The position numbers and the translations under genes are program-made. Shown here piece after piece: positions 42,409-50,473 of a DNA stretch of 52,959 nt (position 1 is the stretch's first letter; every line of letters begins with the position of its first letter). The DNA is taken from contig JBCBZW010000027.1 of NCBI GenBank assembly GCA_039815145.1, positions 1-52,959 on the forward strand. The letters run 5' to 3'. Origin of the DNA: Pseudomonadota bacterium. Its GTDB lineage: Bacteria > Pseudomonadota > Gammaproteobacteria > Steroidobacterales > JBCBZW01. Under the pieces are notes generated by a model. The model did no database searches and had not been told where the DNA came from. It worked only from the letters and a program-made list of their open reading frames with translations.

Positions 42409-42454
42409 TGATCTGACAGTTATCGACCTCGATAGTCGTGCAGTTGTCAGATCA
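42409..42454. terminator. Nested perfect inverted repeats between converging genes
   Basis: TGATCTGACA and TGTCAGATCA are perfect 10-bp arms. Within them TATCGA-CC-TCGATA forms a second perfect arm pair. It sits between the ends of the second tetR gene and the nrdJ companion gene, so a bidirectional terminator is plausible. It lacks T-runs. Confidence 0.5.
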
Positions 42455-42489
42455 ATTCGGCGAACTGACCTTGCTCTCGGTGCACAGAA

Positions 42490-43272
42490 CTACCCGCACT
42501 TACTATCCCCGCAGTTCAAGCAAGTCATACAGTTGTCGATACTGACCGCCGCCACCGTATTGCACTTCCCACACAACTGCGCCCCCTCCGGGAACGACGA
42601 CGTCTCCGCAAACGCATCCTGCTGAGAAGACTGCGCCTCGAACTCGGCCCGCTTCTCCTCGATGAGCTTCTGCTGCTGCTCATCCGGCCCAACGTCGGTT
42701 AACAGCCCGATTCGCTTCAGGTGGCGCTCGATCACGTAGCCCAGCTCGGCGATGATCGACGGCATGAACACGCCGCCGGACTTCCAATAACCCCCACGCG
42801 GATCGAACACGGCCTTCAGCTCATCCACCAGGAAGGTTACGTCCCCACCCTTGCGGAACACGGCCGAGATCACCCGCGTCAGGGCCACGATCCACTGGTA
42901 GTGATCGAGGTTTTTCGAGTTGATGAACACCTCGAAGGGCCGACGCTGCTCGTGCGGTGTGCCTTCGTTCAAGATGATGTCGTTGATCGTCACGTACATC
43001 GCATGGTCGGACACCGGTGTCTTCACCTTGTAGGTGGAGCCGATGAGCATGTCCGGGCGATCCACGGACTCGTGCATCCGAATGACCTCCGCCTTGGTCG
43101 GCGGGGCGGGGGCCGCGGCGGGCGCCGCCGGTGCAGGCGCGGCCGCCGCAGCAGGGGCTGGCTCCGCAGCAGGCGCGGGCGCCGCGGGCGCCGCAGCGGT
43201 CTCCTCCGCAGCGGGTTCCTCGTTCTTGCCGACGCGGTATTTGGTGATCTTCTTGGCGATCTTCACGGCCAT
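42490..43272 (-). CDS. nrdJb: Class II ribonucleotide reductase companion subunit with TSCPD zinc finger (NrdJb-like)
   Basis: 260 residues. An Ala/Pro-rich linker (~20-58) joins a short basic N terminus to a core resembling the C-terminal region of large class II reductases. The C terminus carries the zinc finger L-C-G-K-C, then N-C-M-T-C-L-N-C-G-D-S-K-C-G, which is the TSCPD-type finger. In split class II reductases this piece helps assemble or re-reduce the catalytic subunit. It is transcribed after nrdJ with a 130-bp gap carrying a hairpin. The repeat-rich linker has an unusual A-P-A periodicity. Role by analogy with the pseudomonad NrdJab arrangement. Confidence 0.85.
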   Translation of the reverse strand: MAVKIAKKITKYRVGKNEEPAAEETAAAPAAPAPAAEPAPAAAAAPAPAAPAAAPAPPTKAEVIRMHESVDRPDMLIGSTYKVKTPVSDHAMYVTINDIILNEGTPHEQRRPFEVFINSKNLDHYQWIVALTRVISAVFRKGGDVTFLVDELKAVFDPRGGYWKSGGVFMPSIIAELGYVIERHLKRIGLLTDVGPDEQQQKLIEEKRAEFEAQSSQQDAFAETSSFPEGAQLCGKCNTVAAVSIDNCMTCLNCGDSKCG

Positions 43273-43359
43273 GGTGTCTTCCTCGAGTGTCGGGGCGGCC
43301 CAGCCAGCAGCATGTCGCTGCGGCGGGCGCCTACCTTGAATGCTGTGTCAGTGGGGCCG

Positions 43360-43396
43360 GGCCAGGGCGATTGCTACCTCAAGCATCGCCCTGGCC
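43360..43396 (-). other. 12-bp perfect hairpin between nrdJ and its companion gene
   Basis: GGCCAGGGCGAT and ATCGCCCTGGCC flank a 13-nt loop, 6 nt after the nrdJ stop codon. It would form in the nrdJ-nrdJb transcript. It could act as an mRNA-stabilising or partial-termination element setting the ratio of the two subunits; there is no T-run for full termination. Confidence 0.6.
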
Positions 43397-43402
43397 GGTC
43401 GC

Positions 43403-45547
43403 TCAGAACTTCCCGTAATACCCTTCCTTGAGGGCGTCGTAGAGGTTGGCGGCGGTGTGGGTCTCGCCGTCGTACTCCACCTCTTCGTCGCCGCGCAGGC
43501 TGACGGTCGAACCATCCTCGAGGGTGAACTCGTAGGTGGTGTTCTTGAGGTCATCTTCCTTCACGAGCACGCCCTGGAAGGCTTCGGGGTTGAAGCGGAA
43601 GGTGGTGCAGCCCTTCAGCCCCTTCTCGTAGGCGTACATGTAGATGTCCTTGAAGTCCTCGTAGGGGTAGTCCGTGGGCACGTTGGCCGTCTTGGAGATC
43701 GAGGAGTCGATCCAACGCTGGGCGGCGGCCTGGATGTCCACGTGCTCGCGCGGCGTGATCGCATCGGAGGTCACGAAGTAGTCGGGCAGGGCCGTCTCGC
43801 CCTCACCGTTCGGCATCGCGGCCTCGTTTACCAGCGCGCGGTAGGCGAGGAGCTCGAAGGAGAACACGTCCACGCGTTCCTTGGTCTTGCGGCCCTCGCG
43901 GATCACGTTGCGAATGTAGTGATGGGCGAAGCTGGGCTCGATGCCGTTGCTGGCGTTGTTGGCGAGCGACAGCGAGATCGTGCCCGTGGGCGCGATCGAC
44001 GAGTGGTGCGTGAAGCGAGCACCCACGTTAGCCAGCTCGTCCACCAGCTCCGGCGCGATACCAGCCACCTGCTGCATGTAGCGGCTGTAGCGGGCGTGGA
44101 GCACGCGGCCCGGCACCTGGTCGCCCACGCGCCAGCCGTCGCTGGCCATCTCCGGCCGCTTAGCCAGCATGTCGGCGGTCACCTCGAACTGCTGATTCAT
44201 GATCGGCGCGGGGCCCTTCTCGCGGGAGAGCTCGAGGGCGGTTTGCCAACCGGCCAGGGCCAGCTCCTTGGAGACTTCCTCGGTGAACTCCAAGGACGCC
44301 TTGGCGCCATAGCGCATGCACATCATGGTGATGGCCGAGCCGAGGCCTAGGAAGCCCATGCCGTGGCGGCGCTTGGCCATGATCTCGTCGCGCTGGGGAC
44401 CCAAGGGCAGGCCGTTGATCTCCACCACGTTGTCCAGCATGCGGGTGAACACCTTCACCACTTCGCGGAAACCGTCCCAGTCGAAGCGCGCCTGAGGCGT
44501 GAAGGGGTCGACGACGAAGCGCGTCAGGTTCACGGAGCCGAGCAGGCAGGCGCCGTAGGGCGGCAGGGGCTGCTCACCGCAGGGGTTGGTGGCGCGGATG
44601 TTCTCCGTCCACCAGTTGTTGTTCTTCTCGTTGATCCGGTCGATCAGCACGAAGCCCGGCTCAGCGAAATCGTAGGTGGAGGTCATGATCAGATCCCACA
44701 CGCGCTGGGCGGGCATCTGCTTGTAGACCTTGCACGCCACCAGGCCCGCATCGTTGCGGATGTACTTGTCCGCCGTGGGCCACTCGCGCCACACCACCTG
44801 ATCGGGGTCGTCGAAGTCGAGGCTCTCGAACTCGGGATCTTTCTCGCTCACGGGGAAGGCGAGCTTCCAGTTCTTGCCCTCGCGCACGGCGTTCATGAAC
44901 TCGTCCGTGATCAGGAGCGAGAGGTTGAACTGGCGTAGGCGGCCGTCTTCACGCTTGGCGCGGATGAACTCGACCACGTCCGGGTGACCCACGTCGAAGG
45001 TGCCCATCTGCGCGCCGCGGCGACCGCCGGCGGACGACACGGTGAAACACATCTTGTCGTAGATATCCATGAAGGACAGGGGGCCCGAGGTATAGGCACC
45101 GGCGCCGGAGACGTACGCGCCGCGCGGGCGCATGGTGGAGAACTCGTAGCCGATGCCGCAGCCCGCCTTCAGGGTGAGGCCGGCCTCGTGCACGCGCTCC
45201 AGGATGTTGTCCATGGAGTCATGGATGGTGCCGGACACGGTGCAGTTGATGGTGGAGGTGGCGGGCTTGTGCTCCTGGGCGCCGGCGTTGGAGAGGATGC
45301 GGCCGGCGGGCACGGCGCCGCGGCGCAGGGCCCACAGGAAGCGCTCGTACCAGAGCTCGCGACGGTCCTCGGTCTCCACCTCGCAGAGCGCGCGGGCGAC
45401 GCGCTTGAAGCTGTCATCCAGGGTGGCGTCCACCGGCTCGCCGGTCTTGGCCACCAGGCGGTATTTGCGGGCCCAGATATCCTGGCTCGCGTCCTGCAAC
45501 GGGATCTCGGTGTCGTCGCGCTCAGGCAAGGCTAGTTCGCTGCTCAT
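43403..45547 (-). CDS. nrdJ: Adenosylcobalamin-dependent (class II) ribonucleoside-diphosphate reductase, catalytic subunit
   Basis: 714 residues from ATG 45547, with GAGGGG about 5 nt upstream; an in-frame extension to 45673 is rejected. The finger-loop motif N-P-C-G-E-Q-P-L-P-P-Y-G is intact, as are G-C-G-I-G-Y-E-F-S-T-M-R-P, the A-P-T-G-T-I-S-L segment and the N-terminal cone-like region. Class II enzymes reduce ribonucleotides using adenosylcobalamin and need no oxygen. The missing C-terminal zinc-finger part is supplied by the next gene. Two NrdR-box-like palindromes lie about 91-138 bp upstream. B12 dependence links functionally to the cobalamin riboswitch in the same window. Confidence 0.95.
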   Translation of the reverse strand: MSSELALPERDDTEIPLQDASQDIWARKYRLVAKTGEPVDATLDDSFKRVARALCEVETEDRRELWYERFLWALRRGAVPAGRILSNAGAQEHKPATSTINCTVSGTIHDSMDNILERVHEAGLTLKAGCGIGYEFSTMRPRGAYVSGAGAYTSGPLSFMDIYDKMCFTVSSAGGRRGAQMGTFDVGHPDVVEFIRAKREDGRLRQFNLSLLITDEFMNAVREGKNWKLAFPVSEKDPEFESLDFDDPDQVVWREWPTADKYIRNDAGLVACKVYKQMPAQRVWDLIMTSTYDFAEPGFVLIDRINEKNNNWWTENIRATNPCGEQPLPPYGACLLGSVNLTRFVVDPFTPQARFDWDGFREVVKVFTRMLDNVVEINGLPLGPQRDEIMAKRRHGMGFLGLGSAITMMCMRYGAKASLEFTEEVSKELALAGWQTALELSREKGPAPIMNQQFEVTADMLAKRPEMASDGWRVGDQVPGRVLHARYSRYMQQVAGIAPELVDELANVGARFTHHSSIAPTGTISLSLANNASNGIEPSFAHHYIRNVIREGRKTKERVDVFSFELLAYRALVNEAAMPNGEGETALPDYFVTSDAITPREHVDIQAAAQRWIDSSISKTANVPTDYPYEDFKDIYMYAYEKGLKGCTTFRFNPEAFQGVLVKEDDLKNTTYEFTLEDGSTVSLRGDEEVEYDGETHTAANLYDALKEGYYGKF

Positions 45548-45637
45548 GTATCCCCTCAGTTTCCCCTGGTGTGCCGCCCGCGCGTCGACGGGGGCAGGAT
45601 GGCGTCGGCGATCGCGACGACCTCGTCGCCCGCCCGG

Positions 45638-45685
45638 ACCCCATATTGTGTGGTTTGGTGGCTCGCTTACCACTAGATCTAGTGG
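45638..45685 (-). promoter_or_regulatory. Tandem NrdR-box-like palindromes upstream of nrdJ
   Basis: CCACTAGATCTAGTGG (45670-45685) is a perfect 16-bp palindrome matching the NrdR box pattern (C-A-C-T-A...T-A-G-T-G). A second, weaker copy, ACCCCATATTGTGTGG, starts exactly 32 bp earlier at 45638. NrdR boxes occur as such a pair about 31-32 bp apart in front of ribonucleotide reductase genes. NrdR represses when dATP/ATP are high. Confidence 0.8.
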
Positions 45686-45884
45686 ATGGACCTAGGTTAT
45701 GTGCGCGAGACCCATCGAGTCAAGTGGAAATCTGGTGGGTTATTCAGTGGATAGCTCGGACAATAATTCTCGTAAAATCAACAAGATACTGGTCAGCGGT
45801 TAATTTTCGATCAGACGTGTTTTCAGGCGCATGTGGATATGCACCGCACAATGCCCCTGCCCTACATCTTGTGCCTGCCCAACT

Positions 45885-45910
45885 CTTGAAACCCTACGGC
45901 GAGCCCATAC
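45885..45910 (+). promoter_or_regulatory. Candidate sigma-32 (heat-shock) promoter of hsp20
   Basis: CTTGAAA followed after about 11 nt by GCCCATAC resembles the RpoH consensus CTTGAAA...CCCCATNT, although the spacer is on the short side. A second copy of CTTGAAA lies at 45958, 12 nt before GCCATAGG. Both point toward the small heat-shock gene. Confidence 0.45.
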
Positions 45911-46028
45911 CCCTCTAAGCACTTCGCGCAGGACCCGCAATATCAAGCGAGCCGGCGCTTGAAATCCGAAGCCCCAGCCATAGGTCAGGCTTCACCGAAT
46001 CACTCATTTCGTTGAGGGGAATGACACC

Positions 46029-46484
46029 ATGACGAACCTTCGCTACCAGCAGCCCTGGACCCTGATGCACCAGTTGCAGAACGAACTCGAGAACATGCTC
46101 GACGCCCGCTTCCCTCGCTACCAGGCGAGCAACACGGACAACGCCGTCAGCGCCGACTGGGTGCCGGCCGTCGACGTGAAGGAAGAGGACGAGCGCTTCG
46201 TCCTGCGCGCAGACCTGCCGGGGGTCAAGGCTGAGGACATTCAGATCACCACCGAGAGTGGTACGCTCACCCTGAGCGGCACCCGCGAAACGCGCGGTGA
46301 AGAGGAGGCCAAGGGCTTCCGCAAGGTCGAGCGTGTGGCCGGCCGCTTCTACCGTCGCTTCAGCCTGCCCGAGACGGCCAACGTGGAGCAGATCGAGGCC
46401 ACCAGCACCCACGGCGTGCTCGAAGTCTCGATCCCCAAGCAGCCGCAGGTGCAGCCGCGACGCATCGACGTGCGCGTGCAGTAA
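46029..46484 (+). CDS. Small heat-shock protein, Hsp20/alpha-crystallin family
   Basis: 151 residues. The alpha-crystallin domain runs from ~40 to the end: V-P-A-V-D-V-K-E-E-D, A-D-L-P-G-V-K-A-E-D-I, L-T-L-S-G-T-R-E, F-x-R-R-F-S-L-P-E-T and the closing G-V-L-E-V-S-I-P-K. The C-terminal I-P-K plus following segment supplies the I-x-I/V-type assembly motif in weakened form. It is an ATP-independent holdase that keeps unfolding proteins soluble in the cytoplasm. Candidate heat-shock promoters upstream agree with this role. Confidence 0.95.
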   Translation: MTNLRYQQPWTLMHQLQNELENMLDARFPRYQASNTDNAVSADWVPAVDVKEEDERFVLRADLPGVKAEDIQITTESGTLTLSGTRETRGEEEAKGFRKVERVAGRFYRRFSLPETANVEQIEATSTHGVLEVSIPKQPQVQPRRIDVRVQ

Positions 46485-46568
46485 AGCGCGCGCCCCAGGC
46501 GGGCCGGGCCACCAGCTCTGCCCGCCGACAAATCGCGACAGTCAGTGCCTAGCACCGGCGCGTAGCCT

Positions 46569-46620
46569 CACGAGCCCGGTTTACCGTAAAGGTTGCCGGG
46601 TTCGTGCCCTAGGTGGGCAC
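46569..46620 (+). other. Two overlapping, mutually exclusive hairpins after hsp20
   Basis: CACGAGCCCGG (46569-46579) pairs with CCGGGTTCGTG (46596-46606) through 11 positions with one G-U. GTGCCC (46604-46609) pairs with GGGCAC (46615-46620). The GTG shared by both stems means only one can form. They lie about 85-135 nt after the hsp20 stop. A terminator or RNA switch are both possible. Confidence 0.5.
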
Positions 46621-46621
46621 A

Positions 46622-46649
46622 GGAACCTTGACGGTCGCGAGCGGTCATT
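46622..46649 (+). promoter_or_regulatory. Candidate sigma-E promoter of the Do protease
   Basis: GGAACCT, 15 nt, then GTCATT is close to the RpoE pattern GGAACTT-N15-GTCTAA. It lies ~160 bp before the protease start codon, consistent with the envelope-stress control usual for this family. It also follows directly on the hairpin pair. Confidence 0.4.
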
Positions 46650-46806
46650 GATGATCACGCAGAGTGTGTTTTGCGCCGGCTGACTCCTTTAAGTCCTCGC
46701 CGGCGAAGGCTACCCGTACAGCCCAAGGCTGATGCTCACGCAACCATCGCGTGACGGCGAGCATCGCCAGCTCTTTCCTCAAGGACCCAACACGAGGCGC
46801 CGACCT

Positions 46807-48216
46807 ATGCCAATCACCCGTTCTCCCCTTGTCTCCGTCGTCTGCGCAGGCGCAGCGCTGACGGGCCTGCTCACCGCCGGTGCGGCCAGCGCCGCCCTGC
46901 CCGTGGCCGTGGACGGACAACCGTTGCCGTCCCTGGCACCGATGATCAAGGAGGTCGCGCCCGCGGTGGTGAACATCGCTACGGAAGGCACCGTGGAGGC
47001 CGAGCAGCCCGGTGAGGATTCGCCGTTCAACGATCCGTTCCTGCGCCGCTTCTTCGGCAACCCGGGCCAGCCCCAGCAGCCGCGCCCGCAGCGCAGCCTC
47101 GGCTCCGGCGTCATCGTGGACGCGGCCCAGGGCATCATCGTCACCAACCACCACGTGGTGGCGAGCGCCGACGAGATCACGATCAGCCTCTACGACGGCA
47201 CCGAGCTCTCGGCCACGCTGGTCGGCAGCGACGAGCCCTCAGACATCGCCGTGCTGCGCGTCGAGGAGATGGACGGCGTCGAGCTCTCCCAGGTGTCCTT
47301 GAGCGACTCGGACGTGCTCGAAGTGGGCGACTTCGTGGTCGCCATCGGCAACCCCTTCGGCCTCACCAGCACCGTCACCTCCGGCATCGTCAGCGCCCTC
47401 GGCCGCTCCGGCGTGAACATCGAGAGCTACGAGGACTTCATCCAGACCGACGCCTCGATCAACCCCGGTAACTCCGGTGGCGCCCTGCTCAACCTGCGCG
47501 GCGAGCTGGTTGGCATCAACACCGCCATCATCTCGCGCAGCGGCGGCAACATCGGCATCGGCTTCGCGATCCCCATCAACATGGCGAGCACGATCATGGA
47601 TCAGATCCTCGAGTTCGGTGAGGTGCGCCGCGGCCTGCTCGGCGTGAACATCTACACCGTGGACTCGGCGGTGGCCTCGGAGATGCGCTTGAGCGTGAAC
47701 AACGGCGCCCTGGTCTCCGACGTGGTGCCGCAGAGCGCAGCCGATCGCGGCGGCATCCGTGCCGGCGATGTGATCGTGGGCGTTAACGGCGAAGAGGTGG
47801 ACTCAGCCGCCGAGCTGCGCAACATGATCGGCCTCATGCGCCCGGACGACGAGGTGGAAGTCACCCTCGTACGCAAAGGTAAGGAGCGCACGGTCAAGAC
47901 GCGCCTCGGCTCGGCGCAGCCGGTGGAAGAGCCGCTGCAGGCCGCCACCCTGCACGAGGGCCTGGAGGGCGCTGAGTTCTCCAACATCGACGACGACATG
48001 CCGGAGTTCGCCAGCGTCGCTGGCGTGCTGGTCACCTCCGTGGTGAACAACAGTCCGGCGGCCGTGCGCGGCCTGCGCGCGGGCGATGTGGTCACCACCG
48101 TCAATAGCCAGCCGGTCTCGGACATCGACGAATTTACCGACGCTGCCTCCGGCGCTAACGTACTATTCCTCGAGGTCGTCCGCGACGACCGCACGCGCCT
48201 CGTGCGCATCGGCTAA
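46807..48216 (+). CDS. degQ: Do-family (DegP/DegQ/HtrA) periplasmic serine endoprotease
   Basis: 469 residues from ATG 46807. A signal peptide (T-A-G-A-A-S-A-A cut) is followed by the protease domain. His is in I-V-T-N-H-H-V-V, Asp in S-D-I-A-V-L, and Ser in G-N-S-G-G-A-L. Two PDZ domains occupy ~275-370 and ~385-465 (G-V-N-G-E-E-V-D-S and V-N-S-Q-P-V-S-D). A short Q-linker-like loop (Q-P-R-P-Q-R) lies in the LA-loop region. It degrades or refolds misfolded envelope proteins in the periplasm. The degP-versus-degQ distinction is not certain from sequence alone. It is followed by slt on the same strand. Confidence 0.95.
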   Translation: MPITRSPLVSVVCAGAALTGLLTAGAASAALPVAVDGQPLPSLAPMIKEVAPAVVNIATEGTVEAEQPGEDSPFNDPFLRRFFGNPGQPQQPRPQRSLGSGVIVDAAQGIIVTNHHVVASADEITISLYDGTELSATLVGSDEPSDIAVLRVEEMDGVELSQVSLSDSDVLEVGDFVVAIGNPFGLTSTVTSGIVSALGRSGVNIESYEDFIQTDASINPGNSGGALLNLRGELVGINTAIISRSGGNIGIGFAIPINMASTIMDQILEFGEVRRGLLGVNIYTVDSAVASEMRLSVNNGALVSDVVPQSAADRGGIRAGDVIVGVNGEEVDSAAELRNMIGLMRPDDEVEVTLVRKGKERTVKTRLGSAQPVEEPLQAATLHEGLEGAEFSNIDDDMPEFASVAGVLVTSVVNNSPAAVRGLRAGDVVTTVNSQPVSDIDEFTDAASGANVLFLEVVRDDRTRLVRIG

Positions 48217-48315
48217 GCCGCCGCGACGGCTGCGGCCATGCCGCACGGCACGTTGCCCGCCTCGGCGCTCCCCATAGGGCGTCGAGGCGGGGACCGCATA
48301 GGGAGTCCACTCGTC

Positions 48316-50361
48316 ATGGATCGCCCGCGATCCTTAAGCTCCACACCGTTCAGGCCCCGACGCCCCCAGCGCGGCGTCCTCACCGGGCTGTCCCTGCTCC
48401 TTACCATCCCCTTAGGTGTGGCGGTCGCGCAGAGCGCCCCCGACCCCGTCCTCGACCTGCGCGAGTCGCCTGAGCTGCAAGCGCAGCGTGAGGCCTTCCG
48501 CCGCGCCCTGCCCAAGGCCAAAGCCGGCGACCGCAGCGCCCTCGACGAGGTATCGAAGGGCTACCTGCTCTACCCCTACCTGGAAGCGGCCTGGATAGGC
48601 GCCGACCTCAAGGCCCGCGGCCCCCGCGACGTCGGTGAGTTCCTCGATCGCCACGGTGAGGCCCTGCCCGCCCGTCGCCTGCGCTACCGCTGGCTCCTGC
48701 ACCTCGCGAATCAGGAACGATGGACCGAATACCTGGCGGTGTGGCCCGGCGTGACCCGGCCCGACGTCACCTTACGCTGCCATCAGCTCACGGCCCGCCT
48801 CGAGTCCGCGAGCGGCAACCTCGCCCAGATCGAGGACGAGGCGCGCACCCTGTGGCTGGTCGGCCACAGCCAGCCGGACGCCTGCAACCCCGCGTTCGCC
48901 TGGCTCGCCCGCAACGGCATGTTGGGCCTGAACCACTACCACGACCGCGTGCAGCTGGCCCTGAAGTCGCGCCAGCTGGGCCTCGCCCGCTACCTCTCCC
49001 GCAAGGCCGGCCCCCGCGCCCAGGCACGCGCCGCGCGCTGGAACGAAGCGGCCGAACAACCGCGTCAGGCACTGCAGCGCGCGGACGCCATCGCCCTCGC
49101 TGCCGACGATCCGCAGTGGCTCTACCTGGCCTTCGACCGGCTCGCCGTGCGCTACCCCGACGAGGCGGCCAAGCACCTGGCGCGCCTGCGCGCCCAGGGT
49201 GGTCTCGCGCGCGATCTCGACCATCGCATCGAGCGGCGCATCGCCCTCTCCTTCGCCCGCGACCTGGCCCCGCAGGCGGCGGGCGCCCTGGACGCCCTCG
49301 CCTACCACGACATGGAGACCGCCGCCTGGCGCGGCCGCACGGCCATGCGGGCCAGCGACTGGCCGGCCCTCCTCGATGCGATCAACCTGCTGCCGGACGC
49401 CGAGCGCACCAGCGTGAAGTGGCAGTACTGGCAGGGGCGCGCCCTCGAGGGCGTGGGCCGCGCCGAGGACGCCGCCGCCGTGTGGGCGAGCGCCGCCCGC
49501 GACCGCAGCTACCACGGCTTCCTGGCCGCCGACCGCGCCGACAAGCCCTACGCCTTCGCCCACGCCGAGGCCACCCCCAACTCCGCCCTGCGCGCTGCGC
49601 TCCTCACCAAGCCCGCCCTACGCGAGGCGCTGGAGCTCTGGGCCACAGGACAGATCAAGGACGCCCAGGCCCAGTGGACGGACCTGATAGGCCCGCTCTC
49701 GCGGGAGCAAAAGCGCGAAGCGGCCCTGATCGCCGACACCTGGGGCTGGCACCCGAGCGCGATCTCCGCCGCCGCATCGGCGAGCCTGTGGGACGACCTG
49801 CACCTGCGCTTCCCCCTGCCGTGGATCCGCAGCTTCGACGAGTGGGCGGGCCAGACCGGGTTGCCCACGAACTTCACCCTCGGCATCGCCCGCAGCGAGA
49901 GCTTGTTCTCACCGGAGGTGGTGTCGAAGGCCGGTGCCCTCGGCTTGATGCAACTGATGCCCGCCACCGGCAAGGCCGTGGCCCAGCGCACGGCGAGTGC
50001 CGGCTATCAGAATCGCCAATCGCTCTTCGACCCGCAGACCAACATCGCCCTCGGCACCACGTACCTGGCCGACGTGCTCGGCAGGCTCGACCAGCACCCG
50101 GCCCTCGCCTCCGCCGCCTACAACGCCGGCGAACACCGCGTGCACGCCTGGCTGCCGCGGGAGCAGCCCCTGGACGCCGATGCATGGGTGGACAGCGTGC
50201 CGTTCACGGAGACGCGTCACTACGTGCGCCGGGTGATGATGGCCAGCATCATCTACGACTGGCGCCTGAACGACCCCGCCAGGGCCAGCGCGAGCGCGCG
50301 CCAGCCGCTCTCCACGCTGCTCCCACCCGTGCCGACCCGCGCCCAGTTGAAGCGCCCCTGA
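48316..50361 (+). CDS. slt: Soluble lytic murein transglycosylase (Slt70-type)
   Basis: 681 residues from ATG 48316, with a signal peptide (ending A-V-A-Q-S). The first ~430 residues form the helical superhelical U domain of Slt70. The catalytic domain begins near 515: G-I-A-R-S-E-S with the catalytic Glu, then S-K-A-G-A-L-G-L-M-Q-L-M-P-A-T-G, and A-Y-N-A-G-E-H-R-V. It cleaves peptidoglycan to 1,6-anhydromuropeptides in the periplasm. Translated 99 bp after the protease gene, it may share its transcript. High GC and long shadow frames overlap it, but the motifs define the right frame. Confidence 0.95.
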   Translation: MDRPRSLSSTPFRPRRPQRGVLTGLSLLLTIPLGVAVAQSAPDPVLDLRESPELQAQREAFRRALPKAKAGDRSALDEVSKGYLLYPYLEAAWIGADLKARGPRDVGEFLDRHGEALPARRLRYRWLLHLANQERWTEYLAVWPGVTRPDVTLRCHQLTARLESASGNLAQIEDEARTLWLVGHSQPDACNPAFAWLARNGMLGLNHYHDRVQLALKSRQLGLARYLSRKAGPRAQARAARWNEAAEQPRQALQRADAIALAADDPQWLYLAFDRLAVRYPDEAAKHLARLRAQGGLARDLDHRIERRIALSFARDLAPQAAGALDALAYHDMETAAWRGRTAMRASDWPALLDAINLLPDAERTSVKWQYWQGRALEGVGRAEDAAAVWASAARDRSYHGFLAADRADKPYAFAHAEATPNSALRAALLTKPALREALELWATGQIKDAQAQWTDLIGPLSREQKREAALIADTWGWHPSAISAAASASLWDDLHLRFPLPWIRSFDEWAGQTGLPTNFTLGIARSESLFSPEVVSKAGALGLMQLMPATGKAVAQRTASAGYQNRQSLFDPQTNIALGTTYLADVLGRLDQHPALASAAYNAGEHRVHAWLPREQPLDADAWVDSVPFTETRHYVRRVMMASIIYDWRLNDPARASASARQPLSTLLPPVPTRAQLKRP

Positions 50362-50473
50362 CGGGCGTGCTTCCGACACAGACCTGACCCGCGGGGATCG
50401 CTATACTTCGCCCCCCGGTCGGCGCCCGCATCGCGCCCGCCACCCCGTCGTTCACCAACCCGCTTGAGATCCT

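Larger units (their letters stand above)
45548..46028. other. 481-bp divergent region between nrdJ and hsp20
   Basis: Holds the nrdJ promoter with two NrdR-like boxes on its left side and candidate heat-shock promoters for hsp20 on its right side. The middle is AT-richer. No gene is supported. Confidence 0.6.
46485..46806. other. 322-bp region between hsp20 and the Do protease
   Basis: No gene seen. It holds two hairpins near 46569-46620 and a candidate sigma-E promoter at 46622-46649. Confidence 0.6.

Noticed and set aside
48720-50387. A 555-residue plus-strand frame overlapping slt
   Set aside because: The translation is Arg/Pro/Ala-rich without motifs; the slt frame has the catalytic Glu motif and normal codon use.
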